From Aotearoamyces nothofagi (taxonomy: Eukaryota > Ascomycota > Leotiomycetes > Leotiales > Tympanidaceae), in NCBI GenBank assembly GCA_015345905.1, contig JADDTR010000012.1:504578-568577 (forward strand): a stretch of DNA of 64,000 nt. The letters run 5' to 3'. Positions 22,971 to 34,485 of this stretch are shown here, piece after piece (the first letter of the stretch is position 1; each line of letters starts with the position of its first letter). The notes under the pieces are model-generated. The model saw only the letters and a program-made list of their open reading frames with translations, did no database searches and was not told the DNA's origin. The position numbers and the translations under genes were made by a program.

Positions 22971-24614
22971 TTAGTTGCGTAACGCTTCTATGTCTACAAC
23001 TTCCTTGACAGCCTCTGTCGTCAGTATTATAGACGTGTCATCTTGTACACAAATGCTATCCTCTATGCGTATGCCTATACCCCGGAAGTGCTCTGGCCAT
23101 CTCTCATGATTTGGTACGTAAATGCCTGGCTCCACGGTCACACATTGTCCTGCTTTCAGGTTTCCAGTCCTTGGATATCCAGGTGAATCATGAACGTCTA
23201 GGCCGATATAATGCCCAACGTGGTGAGGAAATAAGATATCCAGAGCATTGCCTGACATATCAAATCCTAGTCCTTTCAGACCTTCGCGAAGACCGTATTC
23301 AGTTATTTGATGAATTTTATCGAGTGACACATTGGCACTCTCCCTGCAGAGGGAAATGCTGCTCCGTTGAACTTTCAAGATCGTCTCATAGAGATCTTTC
23401 TGGGCGTCAGAGAACTTACCAGATACTGGCCATGTTCTTGTGATGTCAGTAATATAACCCCCAACTTCTCCGCCCGCATCGACTAACACCATCTCGCCAT
23501 TTTTGAGGACATCGTCATTTCGGACATAATGTATGCTCAAAGCGTTTTTACCACCTGCAATCACTGGAACATATGCCCACGTGTCACAGCCCCCGACCTT
23601 GAAGTCATAATCCAAGAATGCTCCAAGGTCCTTCTCTTTTGTCCACTGCCTCCGCATCGCATTCGTGTATGATCTTCCAGATATTTTGCCTGCTAGGCGC
23701 ATATTGGCAATCTCCGCTTCGCTTTTGAAAACTCGCAGCTGGTTCATAAGTTGTCTCAACGGACTAACTTTTTTGTCTTGAATCATCTTAAGAAATCTGT
23801 ATTGGCCAGCGTCCTTTCTGGCGAAGAATTTTGAGAATGGTGACTTCGTATCAACGTTATCAGTGTAGACTTCGCTGGCACCAGCAATCAAAGGTGGCAA
23901 TAATGTTGACAAACTGTCGATAGGCCCGGTCTGCGCTCGATGTTAGTTGTTGGCTACGCGTTGGGTACGGATAATAATATAATCACCTCGTCAGCATTGA
24001 ACACATCTAGAGCAGCTTGCTCGCCCGATCGGGCTCCATCCCATTGTTCTGCCTTGGCATCTTTTGGTCGTACAAATAAATGGAATATATACTCCCCTGT
24101 GGAAGATGTCTTCTGTATCACAGCAACAGCCTCCGGTTCGTTGAAGCCTGTTAGATAAAAGAAATTGGGTTCTTGGTGAAACTCGTAAAATACTGCGCCG
24201 GATCGGTACTTTATTTCGGAAGCTGCAAGTATTGCAATTGCATTGTCTGGAAGACTTGCGGCGAGTTTCGAACGGCGTTCGTGATACTCTTGAGCAGTGA
24301 TACCGGGAGTAACTGTCGAAGTTAGTACTTCCTCACAAAAAGGCTCTTGGTGCACAACTTTCTCCAGCTCTCAATAAATGGGGGTGCGTTTCGTGCACAG
24401 GCTGGCCGAATTGAAGCTCAGCTGCTGACACTGACGCATATCCTCTCCTAGGTTGATATGCCTTCTGGATGTGTGCTGGCCATGTTGGAGAATTGCGGAG
24501 GAAGCCTGGTACTCTTCTAAGACCGATTTGCGGTGCAAACAGTGGTTTTATTGCGTGTTGCAATTGCTGAGATGCAATATTCCTTAACTTCATACTTGCC
24601 GTTGCATGTCGCAT
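22971..24614 (-). CDS. icp55: mitochondrial Xaa-Pro aminopeptidase / intermediate cleaving peptidase Icp55
   Basis: Exons 24614-24359, 24312-23987 and 23930-22971 give 513 aa. Icp55 removes one residue after MPP cleavage and so stabilises imported mitochondrial proteins under the N-end rule. The first ~65 residues are basic and Ser/Ala/Gln-rich (QLQHAIKPLFAPQIGLRR), a presequence. The aminopeptidase-P N-terminal domain opens with AGEITPGITAQEYHERRSKL and includes FYEFHQEPNFFYLTGF. The M24 'pita-bread' domain supplies all five metal ligands: Asp345 (VLVDAGGEV), Asp356 (YITDITRTW), His434 (HHVGHYIGLDVHDSP), Glu461 (TVEPGIY) and Glu484 (GIRIEDS). The first intron (24313-24358, 46 bp) has an unusual GTTGTG donor but an excellent TACTAAC branch and CAG acceptor. 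The other intron is standard. It is divergent from DBF4. Confidence 0.93.
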
Positions 24615-25098
24615 TCCTCTTATACTTGCTCAAAGCCGTACATCAATCACACGAGGATGCTTGCACAATTGAGTTAGTTGTTTAATGCTTACCTTATGTC
24701 CATAGATTAGTTGTGTTTTTATGCATTTTAGCATAGCTAGGTACACGCTATGCGTTGCTTGGGGGAGCTTTGCTTTGGGGCCCGTGCACCGCCCTTTGTT
24801 ACTTGAGGATTGTTGATATGTGCATACCACACAACTCCTTGAAGTCATATCAAGTGGCAGCATTTATCCTCACCACGCTCACTGAATTGCCTACTCGTGA
24901 CATTTGTTCTATTTGTGGCCGAGTCTCAATTATCCTTTCCAATGCCTTTCTAAACCTCTTCCGAAGTCTCCAATTCGGACGTGTTCACGTCGCGTGAACA
25001 ACCCCACTCCTTGGCTCCCAAACTGTCTTAAGACAGTCTTTGCACTTGTTTATATGGCAGCTGTATCTATAGCAATATCGCCGCACTCTCTTTCAGCC
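24615..25098. promoter_or_regulatory. divergent promoter, ICP55 / DBF4
   Basis: 484 bp lie between the ICP55 ATG and the preferred DBF4 ATG. An in-frame ATG at 25054 and further open frame upstream make the DBF4 leader ambiguous. The sequence GTTCACGTCGCGTGAAC near 24979-24995 is a near-perfect palindrome containing two ACGT-type half sites and lies 105-120 bp upstream of the DBF4 start. It could be a protein-binding site, possibly of MluI-box type (ACGCGT-like), which is expected for an S-phase gene, but that is inference. Confidence 0.4.
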
Positions 25099-27239
25099 AT
25101 GTCCAGCCGAAGACTGCCACTGTCGAGCAATCCTAATGCCGCGAACTCGCCCTACCGTGCGGTGGCTGGTGCTGCTTCTAAGCAGAAGCGTTCATATGCT
25201 ACTATCCAACGCGAAGAAGCGTACGGGCAACCACCTCCAGCCAAGAAACAGATGATAGAGGCACACCATGGTACCCTTAGAACGCCTCCCCGACAATCAG
25301 CAACCCAAGCTGCAGAGGGGCGTGTTTTTACGCGCAAGTCCAACACATCCCAGCTGACCGCCTTCGACAGGAGGCTAGAAGCAGCGAGGGTCAAGCCTGC
25401 CCAGCAAGCATCAATTAAGGCAGAAAAGGCGACAGAAGAGAATCTTGAGACCGTCAGACAGTGGCAGAAGCACTACCGCAAAGTCTTTCCAAAATGCGTT
25501 TTCTACTTTGAGAGTATCTCAGAAGAAGTACGCATCAAGTATGCAAAACAAGTCACTGCTCTAGGTGCAGTAAGTATACTCCAAAGCTTCGAACTGTTGT
25601 GAAATAGGTACTGACGTGCTCGACAGCGCGAAGAGAAATTCTTTTCCAACGCAGTCACCCATGTCGTTACAACTCGCACTATTCCCCCGGAACTTGATAG
25701 TCCAGCGGTGGAGTCCTCAAACAATGGCCACTACTCTCAGAGTACTCAACCTCAGACGATTAACCCTTCATTGCTAGATCGATCGTCTGAGTCCGCCTCT
25801 GCTCAGTTAGAAGCACATCCCCTGAAGGGAAGGTTCACATTCGAAGTATCGATGGCAAGAAAGGGCTCCTCGATCCCTAATGATGTAGACGTGAGACGGC
25901 AACAGGGCCGCAATGCAGATGTTCTGCACCGTGCCCGAGAGCTTGGCATGAAAATTTGGGCTTTGGAGAAGCTTCAAAGAATGATGACCACTATGTTTGA
26001 TACAGATACTGGTTTACAAATGGTTCATGGTCATAATACCAGGAGCAATACAACTCAAGGTCATACGGGCACAGTATCTCGGGTATCTCGTGAAGCTGAT
26101 CTTTCACAATTGCTACGTAATGAGCGGATCAATGGCCCTTCTGATCGGGATCCTACGGTTGCTTCGAAGGAAATGGTTTTGTTCAAAGGACCCTTTATAT
26201 ATATTCACGACATAGACGAAAAGCAACGGCCAATTATGGTAAGGGAGTACGCAAAGGTTTCACGCAAAGAAGACGGCGATTGGCCACAATTTCGCAGTGT
26301 TGCCAATGGTAGATGTCCCTTCGTCGAAGAGGTTGATTATAGCCGCCGCGAAGCTGAGAGAGAGCTAGTGCGGCAGCAGAGACAGGATGAGCGGGAAAAA
26401 TCTGCAGCACCTCGAACTCGTGCTACTACAGCTGGTGAAAAGATGCAACCCCCGAAGGCCTCGAGCGGGAAACGTATTTTGGCCGATGGAGGAAGCGGTG
26501 CAAATCGTAGTACTGTTTCTGTTGCAACGAAGCAGTCAAACCCATTTGACCGACCACAGGTTCTTGCGCGATATTTTGAAGCCGAGCCTTCCTCAACCAA
26601 ACCGCAGAATGCATTTGTCAGTCGTGCTGGAGCTGGCCGTCTCTTTGGTGGTGAACCTGTTGCCTCAGGGTTACAGCAATCAAACGTGACTTCTGCAATC
26701 CGTTCTCAGATGATTTCCTCCACTGCTTCTGCTCCTGGAGCCAAGGCAGGTACCAGCAAAGAAGTGCATGGCCTGCAACGTAAAGTCCTAGAAAGGAATA
26801 GTGGTCCCCCGTCACTAGGTCTAACAAGTTCACACCGAATGACAGACCTCAGTGCTGCCGCAAAAGAGGATGCAACAGGTAGAACCGGTAAACGGAAAGG
26901 ACACGAGAACTTAGGCTTCATCGAAGAGGAGTTTTCTACTGCTGAAACTGAAGAGACCTGCCGACGGGTCGAAGTTGCACGGAAGACCAAGGCTGTTCAG
27001 AAGAGGCACACCGAGAAGCGTGACCCAAAGCCCGGATATTGCGAGAACTGCGTGGATAAGTTTGAAGACTTTGACGAGGTATGGTTAAATTATTCTCTTA
27101 AATCACACCAGCTAATGGAGCCGCACAGCATATCCTATCACACAAGCATCGCAAGTTTGCAGAAAAGAGCGAGAACTGGAAAGAACTTGACAACTTGTTG
27201 GGTCAACTTGGTCGCCCAGTCAAAGTTGATTACTTCTGA
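25099..27239 (+). CDS. dbf4: Dbf4-type regulatory subunit of Cdc7 kinase
   Basis: Exons 25099-25569, 25627-27078 and 27129-27239 give 677 aa; an in-frame ATG at 25054 would add 15 residues. Dbf4/Dfp1/NimO activates Cdc7 (DDK), which phosphorylates the MCM helicase to fire replication origins in the nucleus. Three family motifs are present. Motif N is a BRCT-like segment at about 140-190 (VFPKCVFYFESISEEVR, then THVVTTRTIP). Motif M is at about 339-390 (VLFKGPFIYIHDIDEKQRPI, ending RCPFVEE). Motif C is a zinc finger, C629-x2-C632-x9-H642-x5-H648. The last intron falls between the Cys and His halves of the finger and is removed cleanly in phase 0. Linkers are polar and disordered. Cell-cycle regulation is expected from the family. 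Confidence 0.93.
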
Positions 27240-28447
27240 ATTATACCCCGTGAACTGGGCTTTCCCGCGCTTGAATTGACATATCCTATTTATTGTTACA
27301 TATCGAGGCGTACTCGTTTTGGAGCATTGTTGGTTTTTCCTGAAAATGCATACACACCGCACTGGTGGTCTGGTCTACATTGCCTGTCGATTCAAAACTT
27401 CGCTTCTTGCTCCGGCGTCCCAGCATTTCTGCCTACCTGCATCTGCGGTTCGAAAGGGTCATCTTTGGGCTGCATTGGCATTTACATAGCGTAGTTATCG
27501 TCGGCCTCATGCATACATAGGCTTACGAGCCTTTTAAAATAATAGTCTGGTACATACCATGTACCATTTGCACATACAACTAGATCAAGCTTCTACTTAC
27601 TGAACGTTCTCATAATCTCATATGACTTGTGCTACAAATTTCCCGCAACTCTTGGAGGGTCAATGATGCATCATGAGAACACCTTAGCTATGTAACCAGT
27701 AATTGAGGCAACAATTCCGAAATAAACCTAGCCACATATCCCCTGATCATGCATGTATCGGCAGCTCAAATAAGGGGCCGGGCATAAGCACCAAAAAAAG
27801 CCAACGGTTGCTGAGGATTAAATTTGAAAAAGGAGAACCGTGTTTGAAACCTCCCTTGCTGTATTGCACAATGGGATAAGTTACTTTGAGCTACTTTGAG
27901 CCGCTTGGTGTGATTTCAGCCGCTCCTTCCAACAGTCGAGGTGGGTTCTAAACTTGGATAGTTGCGATTAGGGAAGCTAGTACAGAGCCCCGTGTTCTGG
28001 AAGGCTTCTCAGAGCCTCTGAGATCTCGCCAGCACCAGGTTTGGCAAGGCGTTAGCCGACGTATCAGATTTCGAAAACCCGGTAGATTGCGAGGATGTTT
28101 GGTCCAGAGTTGGACTTTTACAGTACTTACAACCTTCGCGTCTCTGAACAGGTCCTTTACTGTAGTTTGCACAGTGCCCAGGTTGTCGTCGGCAGTGGCG
28201 GCTAAGGTGGTTTTGACTTCTCGGGGATCATCTAGATAGGTATTATGCTGGCCTTGGCATAGGAGATTGTAGTGACGGAATACGGGTAGTGTCGAAGCAT
28301 TTATGTAGGAAAGGATTGGCAAAACATCTTAGGCAGGGAGGGAGTGGAATGTTCCGTCGGCCAGTATTTGCTTTTGCCTGACTGTTAAGACATGTCGCAC
28401 GGCCGAGATAGTATTCTCCGAGGAAACAAATATTAATAGATGCCCAG

Positions 28448-28480
28448 GATGGTGATGGTGATGGTGATGATGATGATGAC
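28448..28480. repeat. GATGGT/GAT microsatellite
   Basis: An uninterrupted run of GATGGT units passes into GAT units. It lies in the intergenic region and is not coding. Confidence 0.85.
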
Positions 28481-29179
28481 CCCGAAGTTAACCTTGTGCA
28501 GAGTGCATATTTGTATATCTCCAGCACACATAAGTTGGATGATTCGACAGGTGCATAGCCAGTCACACACGCCCAGGGAGATGTCTCAGTGCAGTCCAGG
28601 AAGCCAGGATACAGGTGATCGCTGCTGCGGGAGAGTGCTGTAAGGGGCTGTAGATGTGGTGCTGTCTATGTCCTGCAGGGCCATATGCACACTCCCCTAT
28701 TGATGTGCGATTGGCAATTATAGGATTGTATGAAGCATTTATACAGTATTGGAGAGCCTTGCTCCAGGAGGCTTCCAGGACGTGTTCGCAGACGTTTACC
28801 CTGCCTAGATCCTCGGGTGGATGTCCGTACAAGCAATATCTACACAACTTGGTCAATGGCAGGTCGTGTGGACGGCAAAGCTCCCGGCCAATAAAGGCCA
28901 AGAAATAGGGTTTGGAGGGCGGTGTCGAGATGGCTCGTTCGCCATTTGAGAAGCCCTTCGCCACTACACGCCTCAGCAAGCTGGTTGCCATCACTTCTCA
29001 GCCCCTTTCCAGAAATAATAACTCGTAACGGCCTGGAAGAACGAATGGCCCAGGATAGGGAGCTGAGATGCCCGGAATCACTACTGTACTGAAATCCCGT
29101 GCCGGGTGGCAAGTAGATGAAGCGTTGTAGCGTATCCGCCCGCGTATTCATGTAGCGGATGCAGCGTAGATAGCACCCA

Positions 29180-29283
29180 CGGTGCCCCTGTGCCCCTGCG
29201 CCCCTGTGCTCCCCTAACACACCCCTAACACACCCTTCGCACACCCTCTGCACACCCTCTGCATACCCTCGCACACCCTCTGT
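29180..29283. repeat. C-rich minisatellite in two registers
   Basis: The array begins with 8-bp TGCCCCTG-type units, continues with two CCCTAACACAC-type units, and ends with five 10-11-bp units of the form TCTGCACACCC. It is degenerate but clearly tandem. It lies about 520 bp upstream of the kinase start codon. Confidence 0.8.
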
Positions 29284-29804
29284 CCTTACGAGCTACTAGC
29301 CCCCCAGTGTCATAGCGCTAGGAGCCGTGGCCATGTGGCAGCTCCAGTAGACGAGGACCTAAGAAACATTCCGTGCCGGCAGTGGAGAGCTTCTATTTCC
29401 ACATTCCAATTGGGACATCTCACCTCTCCATCCCTCAATCGCCCATATCCTCACGGTCGAGGTTCGCTCATCGCCTCCACTGCCTCGTTGCCCTGTTCTG
29501 TCGCCCACGCATGGTCCCTTTCTCGTTATCAGTGCTTCGGTAGCCATCCTGCGCATCCCGATAACAGAGACACTGTCTTGCACTGCAGCAGCAACAACAT
29601 ACAATACTAGAGCTCGAAATATACGACCCTTTGCCACTAGGCTCCTCCGTTTACCTACGCACATTACCTTACATCCGCTTGTACTATAACAATTTCAAAT
29701 CCTACTATGTGTGGTTATAGACGACGGCGCCAAGACTCCTCATAGCCTATCCCTATCCATAATCTCTGGCAGTTAGAGATTACCATAGATCAAAGAGCGC
29801 TGCA

Positions 29805-31832
29805 ATGGGAAACTCCCCATCAAGGCCGGTAGTCTTTACAGATGAAGGTCCGTTCCAGAGCTCTGCATATCCTACCCGCTGTCCATTTGCCACAATCGTA
29901 CACATGTGCATTTATTTTTACGCGTAGCTACTATCGTGTGCCGAGGCACGTCCATGTTTATGGTTGCCGTACTGACTGATTGATATTTGTAGTCAACCTC
30001 AACCACTTTCGACTCCTTCGTGTGGTAGGAAAGGGCGCTTTTGGGAAGGTCCGCATAGTAGAGAGGAAAGATACAGGGTTGACGTTTGCTTTGAAGTATA
30101 TCCGGAAAGATGAAAGTGCGTTTTACCTGTCAGAGGCTAGACACTACATACTGACGATGGTCCTTAGTTGTTCGATCAGAGAGCGTACGGAACATAATAC
30201 GGGAACGACGGATGCTGGAGCATCTCAACCATCCTTTCATTTGCAACTTGCGATACAGCTTCCAGGACATTGAGTACATGTAAGCGAAGATTCCCCCCCT
30301 TACACAAGCACTTACTAAGACCGAGGGTTAGGTACATCGTGGTCGACTTAATGACTGGTGGCGACTTACGGTTTCATATATCGAGAAAGACGTTTACGGA
30401 AGATGCGGTACGGTTTTGGATTGCAGAATTGGGCTGTGCATTGAGATATATTCATAAACAAGGGATCATACACCGAGATGTCAAGCCAGATAATGTGCTG
30501 TTAGATTCAGAGGGTCATGTTCATTTAGCGGATTTTGTCGGTCTCCTTAATCCTTCTGTATATGATCTCCACTAACATTGCTAGAATGTTGCATCTGATT
30601 TTGTGCCTGGTAAGCAGCTGACGAGTAAATCGGGTACTCTAGCATACCTTGCACCAGAGGTTTATGCTGGCAGCGGATATTCATCGGGAGCAGATTGGTG
30701 GTCGTTAGGGGTGCTATTCTATGAATGCATATATAGCAAGGTTTGTATCCATCTATTAGAATATGTGCTTACGAATTCATACTAACGTCGTATTCAGAGA
30801 CCTTTTGACGGCAGCACTCACACCACCCTCTCAGCTTCCATTTCTAGAGCCAACCCTACTTTCCCAGTAACTGCACCGCCTGTCTCGATGCCATGTATGC
30901 ATGCCATCAGCTCCGCACTTGAGCCGGATCCGGCAAAACGGATGGGCGCCATGAGCTTCCTGAGCTTCACAGATAACCCCTTTTTCAGACCAATAGATTT
31001 TCAGGCTCTGGAGCGGAAAGAAATTGAGCCTGTTTTTGTTCCATCTAGCGACAAGACAAACTTTGATGCAACGTATGACCTAGAAGAATTGCTATTAGAG
31101 GAGGCGCCTTTGGAAGCGAGGGCGAGGAGACAAAAACCAAGAGAAGCACTGAAGGATGATGCCACGGAAAAAGAGATTCGGGAAGATGAGCTTTACCGAA
31201 TGATTGAAGCACAGTTCCTTCCATTCGACTATACCGCTGCGGCTTACGATAGGTGTGTTGTTTCTAGCCCCCCTTTCCTTAATCTCTACTGACCAACTTT
31301 AAGGTATGCTGGAGTTATGAGTAGGGGAGCAACTCCAGGGGGATCATCTTCGCATTGGACTGCACCACCGACCTCGGAAAGTGTACCACAACCCACAGAG
31401 TCTGTCACTGTTCAAAATGTTTCCGAACAGAACCAGCAATGCCCTCGTCTTTCTTCCAACGGATCGTCACCTGGAGCACAGTCAAACCCATACCAGAGTG
31501 GATACACCGTTCCTCAAAACTTCTCCGCTCATAACAGAGCACCTCTACCATCAAGTATAGTACCCCAGCGTAGTCTACATCGGCAGCCATCAAATTCGAG
31601 AATTGCAAGTGGAAGCGGTGGGTTGCAAGTGGTTCTTGGAGAGACGAGCAGTTGGTCAGATTTAGCGAAGCAGGATACAACGTTACCTGCTGATGCCAAA
31701 GACCTGGCATCGAGGCCGAATGGAATGCTTGGCTTCCTGAGTAGGAAAAAGGGTCGAGGCCATAGCCCAAAGCCACAAGAGAGGGGCATTCTTGGAAAGG
31801 AGGGGGCAAGGGTTGTCATCAGTAATATATAA
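29805..31832 (+). CDS. YANK/STK32-type AGC serine/threonine kinase with DFN motif
   Basis: Exons 29805-29847, 29993-30115, 30168-30279, 30332-30536, 30585-30740, 30798-31252 and 31304-31832 give 540 aa. The N-terminus MGNSPSRP is a plausible N-myristoylation site, as in animal STK32. The kinase domain (about 20-285) has GKGAFGKV (Gly loop), K49, HRDVKPDN (catalytic D142) and LAPE. In place of DFG it reads DFN (160-162), the hallmark of the YANK family. After the domain come a hydrophobic-motif-like [19 protein letters not shown] segment and a Ser/Pro-rich tail ending at 540. All six junctions keep phase; intron 1 (145 bp) is the longest. It probably acts at membranes; substrates are unknown. 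Confidence 0.92.
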
Positions 31833-32756
31833 TCTAAAGGGTGACGACAGCATGGAGCCGTGTAGTGGCAGGTGGACATAACAGAACTCGTTCGTAGTAT
31901 CGAGGCTTTTCCTATTTCCATATTATGATATGATTAGCATGAGCGATGGCAAAGCACATAGGATGGTTTTCTTACTTGGTCACTACGCGCATGGCAGCAT
32001 TTGCTTCTTGCATTGAAACTGGAGTTAAGTGGCCTTTTTTCCAGCTGCTAAGTTATGTATGTAGGGGATGAGATGAGTTGAGATACCACAGACAGTAACA
32101 TGTAATTACGATAACTAAATTCCATTATCCACTTATTAAGACGTTTGTTTTTTGTCGAATTCGCATTCAAGTACTCTGCTTGTATCGTTTTGGAAACACC
32201 GTAACCTGGTCATAGACTTACAGTGCTACAGCGGTATATCCATGCCTTTCACGTTCCGCTATGTAAGCATGGTCGGTCGACTCAGCTGTCAAGTCATGAT
32301 ACGCCTTCAGCACAGTCTCTAAGATCCCCTATCCAGTTTCTCATTCAGCAGAACACATGTTGACATTCTCACTACAATAAGTCCATGGTGCATATTACGT
32401 TTCAGATGTTTGTTTGAATATGGATGGAGGGTAGAACTAAGCATTCTTGATACGAGCGAATGGCCCTTTAGAAACTTCGCATCCCGAGAAAAGCCAGTTG
32501 TTGGGTGCTTGGTCTTAGGCCTCCAGGCACCATGTATGTTAGCGGCGTCAGGTGATACTCGCTCTTTCTTCCTACCTTAGACGTTTTAGCACCTTTTATG
32601 AAGCTTCCCTGCATCATCTTAAGTTCATCAGTTGATCCCGTGACGCTTCATCTTATACCAATCCACTGTCTGCAGTCGAGAGATATCCTATTCTTCCACA
32701 CAGATTCCCAAAGAAGGCGCTCAAGAACCCGGTCTTGATAAGCTGCTTACTAGGAT
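31833..32756. other. convergent intergenic region, kinase / small Cys protein
   Basis: 924 bp of AT-rich sequence between convergent genes. No gene, repeat or RNA is recognised; it probably holds the 3' UTRs. Confidence 0.4.
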
Positions 32757-33261
32757 TTACATTGGCTGACCCAGAGTCTTGGATAGAAAGTTAGAAAATG
32801 GAGTTTGGGGGAGATGATGAGGACGAACCTTCAATGGAGCAAGTCTGGGCGCCGTCATTCTTAGAGCTGGCGTATAAGCCTGTGATATGTCAGTGAAAAC
32901 GCCCCACAGGAACATGTGCGGGCAAGTAAAGACTTACGATTCTAGCTCTGGCAGTCCACTTAGCATTTGCAGCCATCTGAACTCTAGCTGTCGTCTCCGC
33001 TCCGGTTGCCTTCTCGGCTTTGGCTGCCATCTTAACTCTGGCTACCATCGCGGCTTTTGCTGCCCTATTAGCTATCGCCAAGGCCTTTGCCTTCTCGGTC
33101 CGCAGACGCTGCAGCCTGCAAGGCTTGCATTCCACCTTCTGGAGCTTGTGGGTCGAGATGATCTCGCAGGAGCCAGTGCCGGGGGCAGGGCAGACGCGGA
33201 AGGTGAATAGGGTCTTGTGCATCCCGCAGCCGGCGCATCGATCATATGTGATGTGGCACAT
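32757..33261 (-). CDS. small unrecognised Cys-containing protein with an alanine/lysine helix
   Basis: Exons 33261-32938 and 32879-32757 give 148 aa; the 58-bp intron has a GTAAGT donor, a CTGAC branch and a CACAG acceptor, so splicing is well supported. The N-terminal 50 residues contain paired cysteines (MCHITYDRCAGCGMHKT, VCPAPGTGSC, VECKPCR) that could bind a metal. They are followed by a repetitive Ala/Lys/Arg-rich segment (about 55-105) likely to be helical or coiled. The C-terminal 40 residues are Pro/Leu-rich. I do not recognise a family with a known function. If the intron is retained the protein would end slightly earlier, at 123 aa. It converges with the kinase gene. Confidence 0.6.
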
Positions 33262-34485
33262 GGTGACGGATTTGAAGACTGGAAGTTGTGGTGAGGTGGA
33301 GTTGGGGCGGTAGAAAGGATGTGGGTTCGGTGACTGCGGTTTTGAGGAGTAGATGATGCTGGAATGGGGTTGATGATATGTGACGTTCGACCGTGAGTTG
33401 TTTGTGAAGAAGAGTGTTGTTAAGATTGCTCAAAGAATTGGAGGAGGTAGGAAGATGTATGTGAGTTCTCTTCAAGTTGAATGTTGTAGTAGGGAAGAAA
33501 GAAGGAGGTGGGAGGGGGGAAGACGGATTATATACTATTTCCACTCTCACATCCACGGCACTAGGTGAATGAGAGCATTGCACCCCCGATCAATATTGAG
33601 CATATTGAGTACGATTCACCAAATTCTTGAATTAGACTTCGAGTCCATGTAAATAGCAATATCCACTATCACTTTGACTAGAATTGAAGTTTTTCAGCTC
33701 ACCAAGCCAGAAACATAGGGCATACATAAACTAGGTAGTTTTGTCAAATCCTGCAACTATGCTATCCAGCGGGATATTATTGTTACATAGACCAGCCACT
33801 TAATAACATGTTTACGCCGTAACAGACCAGCATATATAAAACTGCAGGCCATTTTCATCTTTTGTAGACCCGAGTAACAGGAAAGATGCCATTATGATTT
33901 TGCTAGAGCCCCACACTGCTCTAAAAAGCCCATACGCACAAAACTAACTCAAAACTCTCGTCATTCACTAACGAAGCAGAAACTTAGTTTTATATAGGCC
34001 AGCTTTTTTCGAGCCGCGTTAGCATAGAGCTGCTTTCTTAACGTAAGACGAGGAAAGATTCCCGACAACAGTAGCCCATCTAGCAAGGTCGATATGACGT
34101 ACTCTCGAAGAACGGTTGAGAAAGATATTCTCCACTTGGCTAACATTACCATTTTACGTGCTATTATCTCCATTCTTGATGTTGCTTGACGTCTATAATA
34201 CCAGATATTGGAGCTGGAGCACAACGGTGATGTGTTGGAATCGTGGAACTTTTGCATTTCTTGCTCATCTAGATATTGAGCTATCGTACGCACTTCATGC
34301 TGTATCTGCGAAATTTGCAGACTTGGCCTCTAAAATGACCCCCGGCAAAGAGCCATCACACCAGAGACCGTAACGCTTCATGCCAACGCCATGTACAAAA
34401 ACTTTATAAACGCCTTGTTCCCCAAAAAAACCCTTTGTACGGCCACCCTATTACTTTGCATTGGCGCACGCCGAATTTGGCAACC
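33262..34485. other. intergenic region upstream of the small Cys protein
   Basis: 1.2 kb. The first 300 bp carry purine-rich runs (GAAGAAAGAAGGAGG type near 33485-33525), consistent with a pyrimidine-rich promoter or leader on the minus strand. The rest is AT-rich. No gene is supported. Confidence 0.4.

Larger units (their letters stand above)
27240..29804. other. long intergenic region, DBF4 / STK32-like kinase
   Basis: This is 2.6 kb without a supported gene. Minus-strand open frames at 28243-28566 and 28563-28994 are moderately long; the second contains several Cys residues (LCRYCLYG, NVCEHV). They match nothing I recognise and sit beside simple repeats, so I leave them uncalled. A GAT/GGT microsatellite is at about 28448-28480 and a minisatellite at about 29180-29283. 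The right-hand end is the likely promoter and leader of the kinase. Confidence 0.4.

Noticed and set aside
28243-28994. Two adjacent minus-strand frames with scattered cysteines
   Set aside because: No recognisable domain, a Ser/Pro repeat made by the GAT microsatellite, and no intron linking them convincingly.
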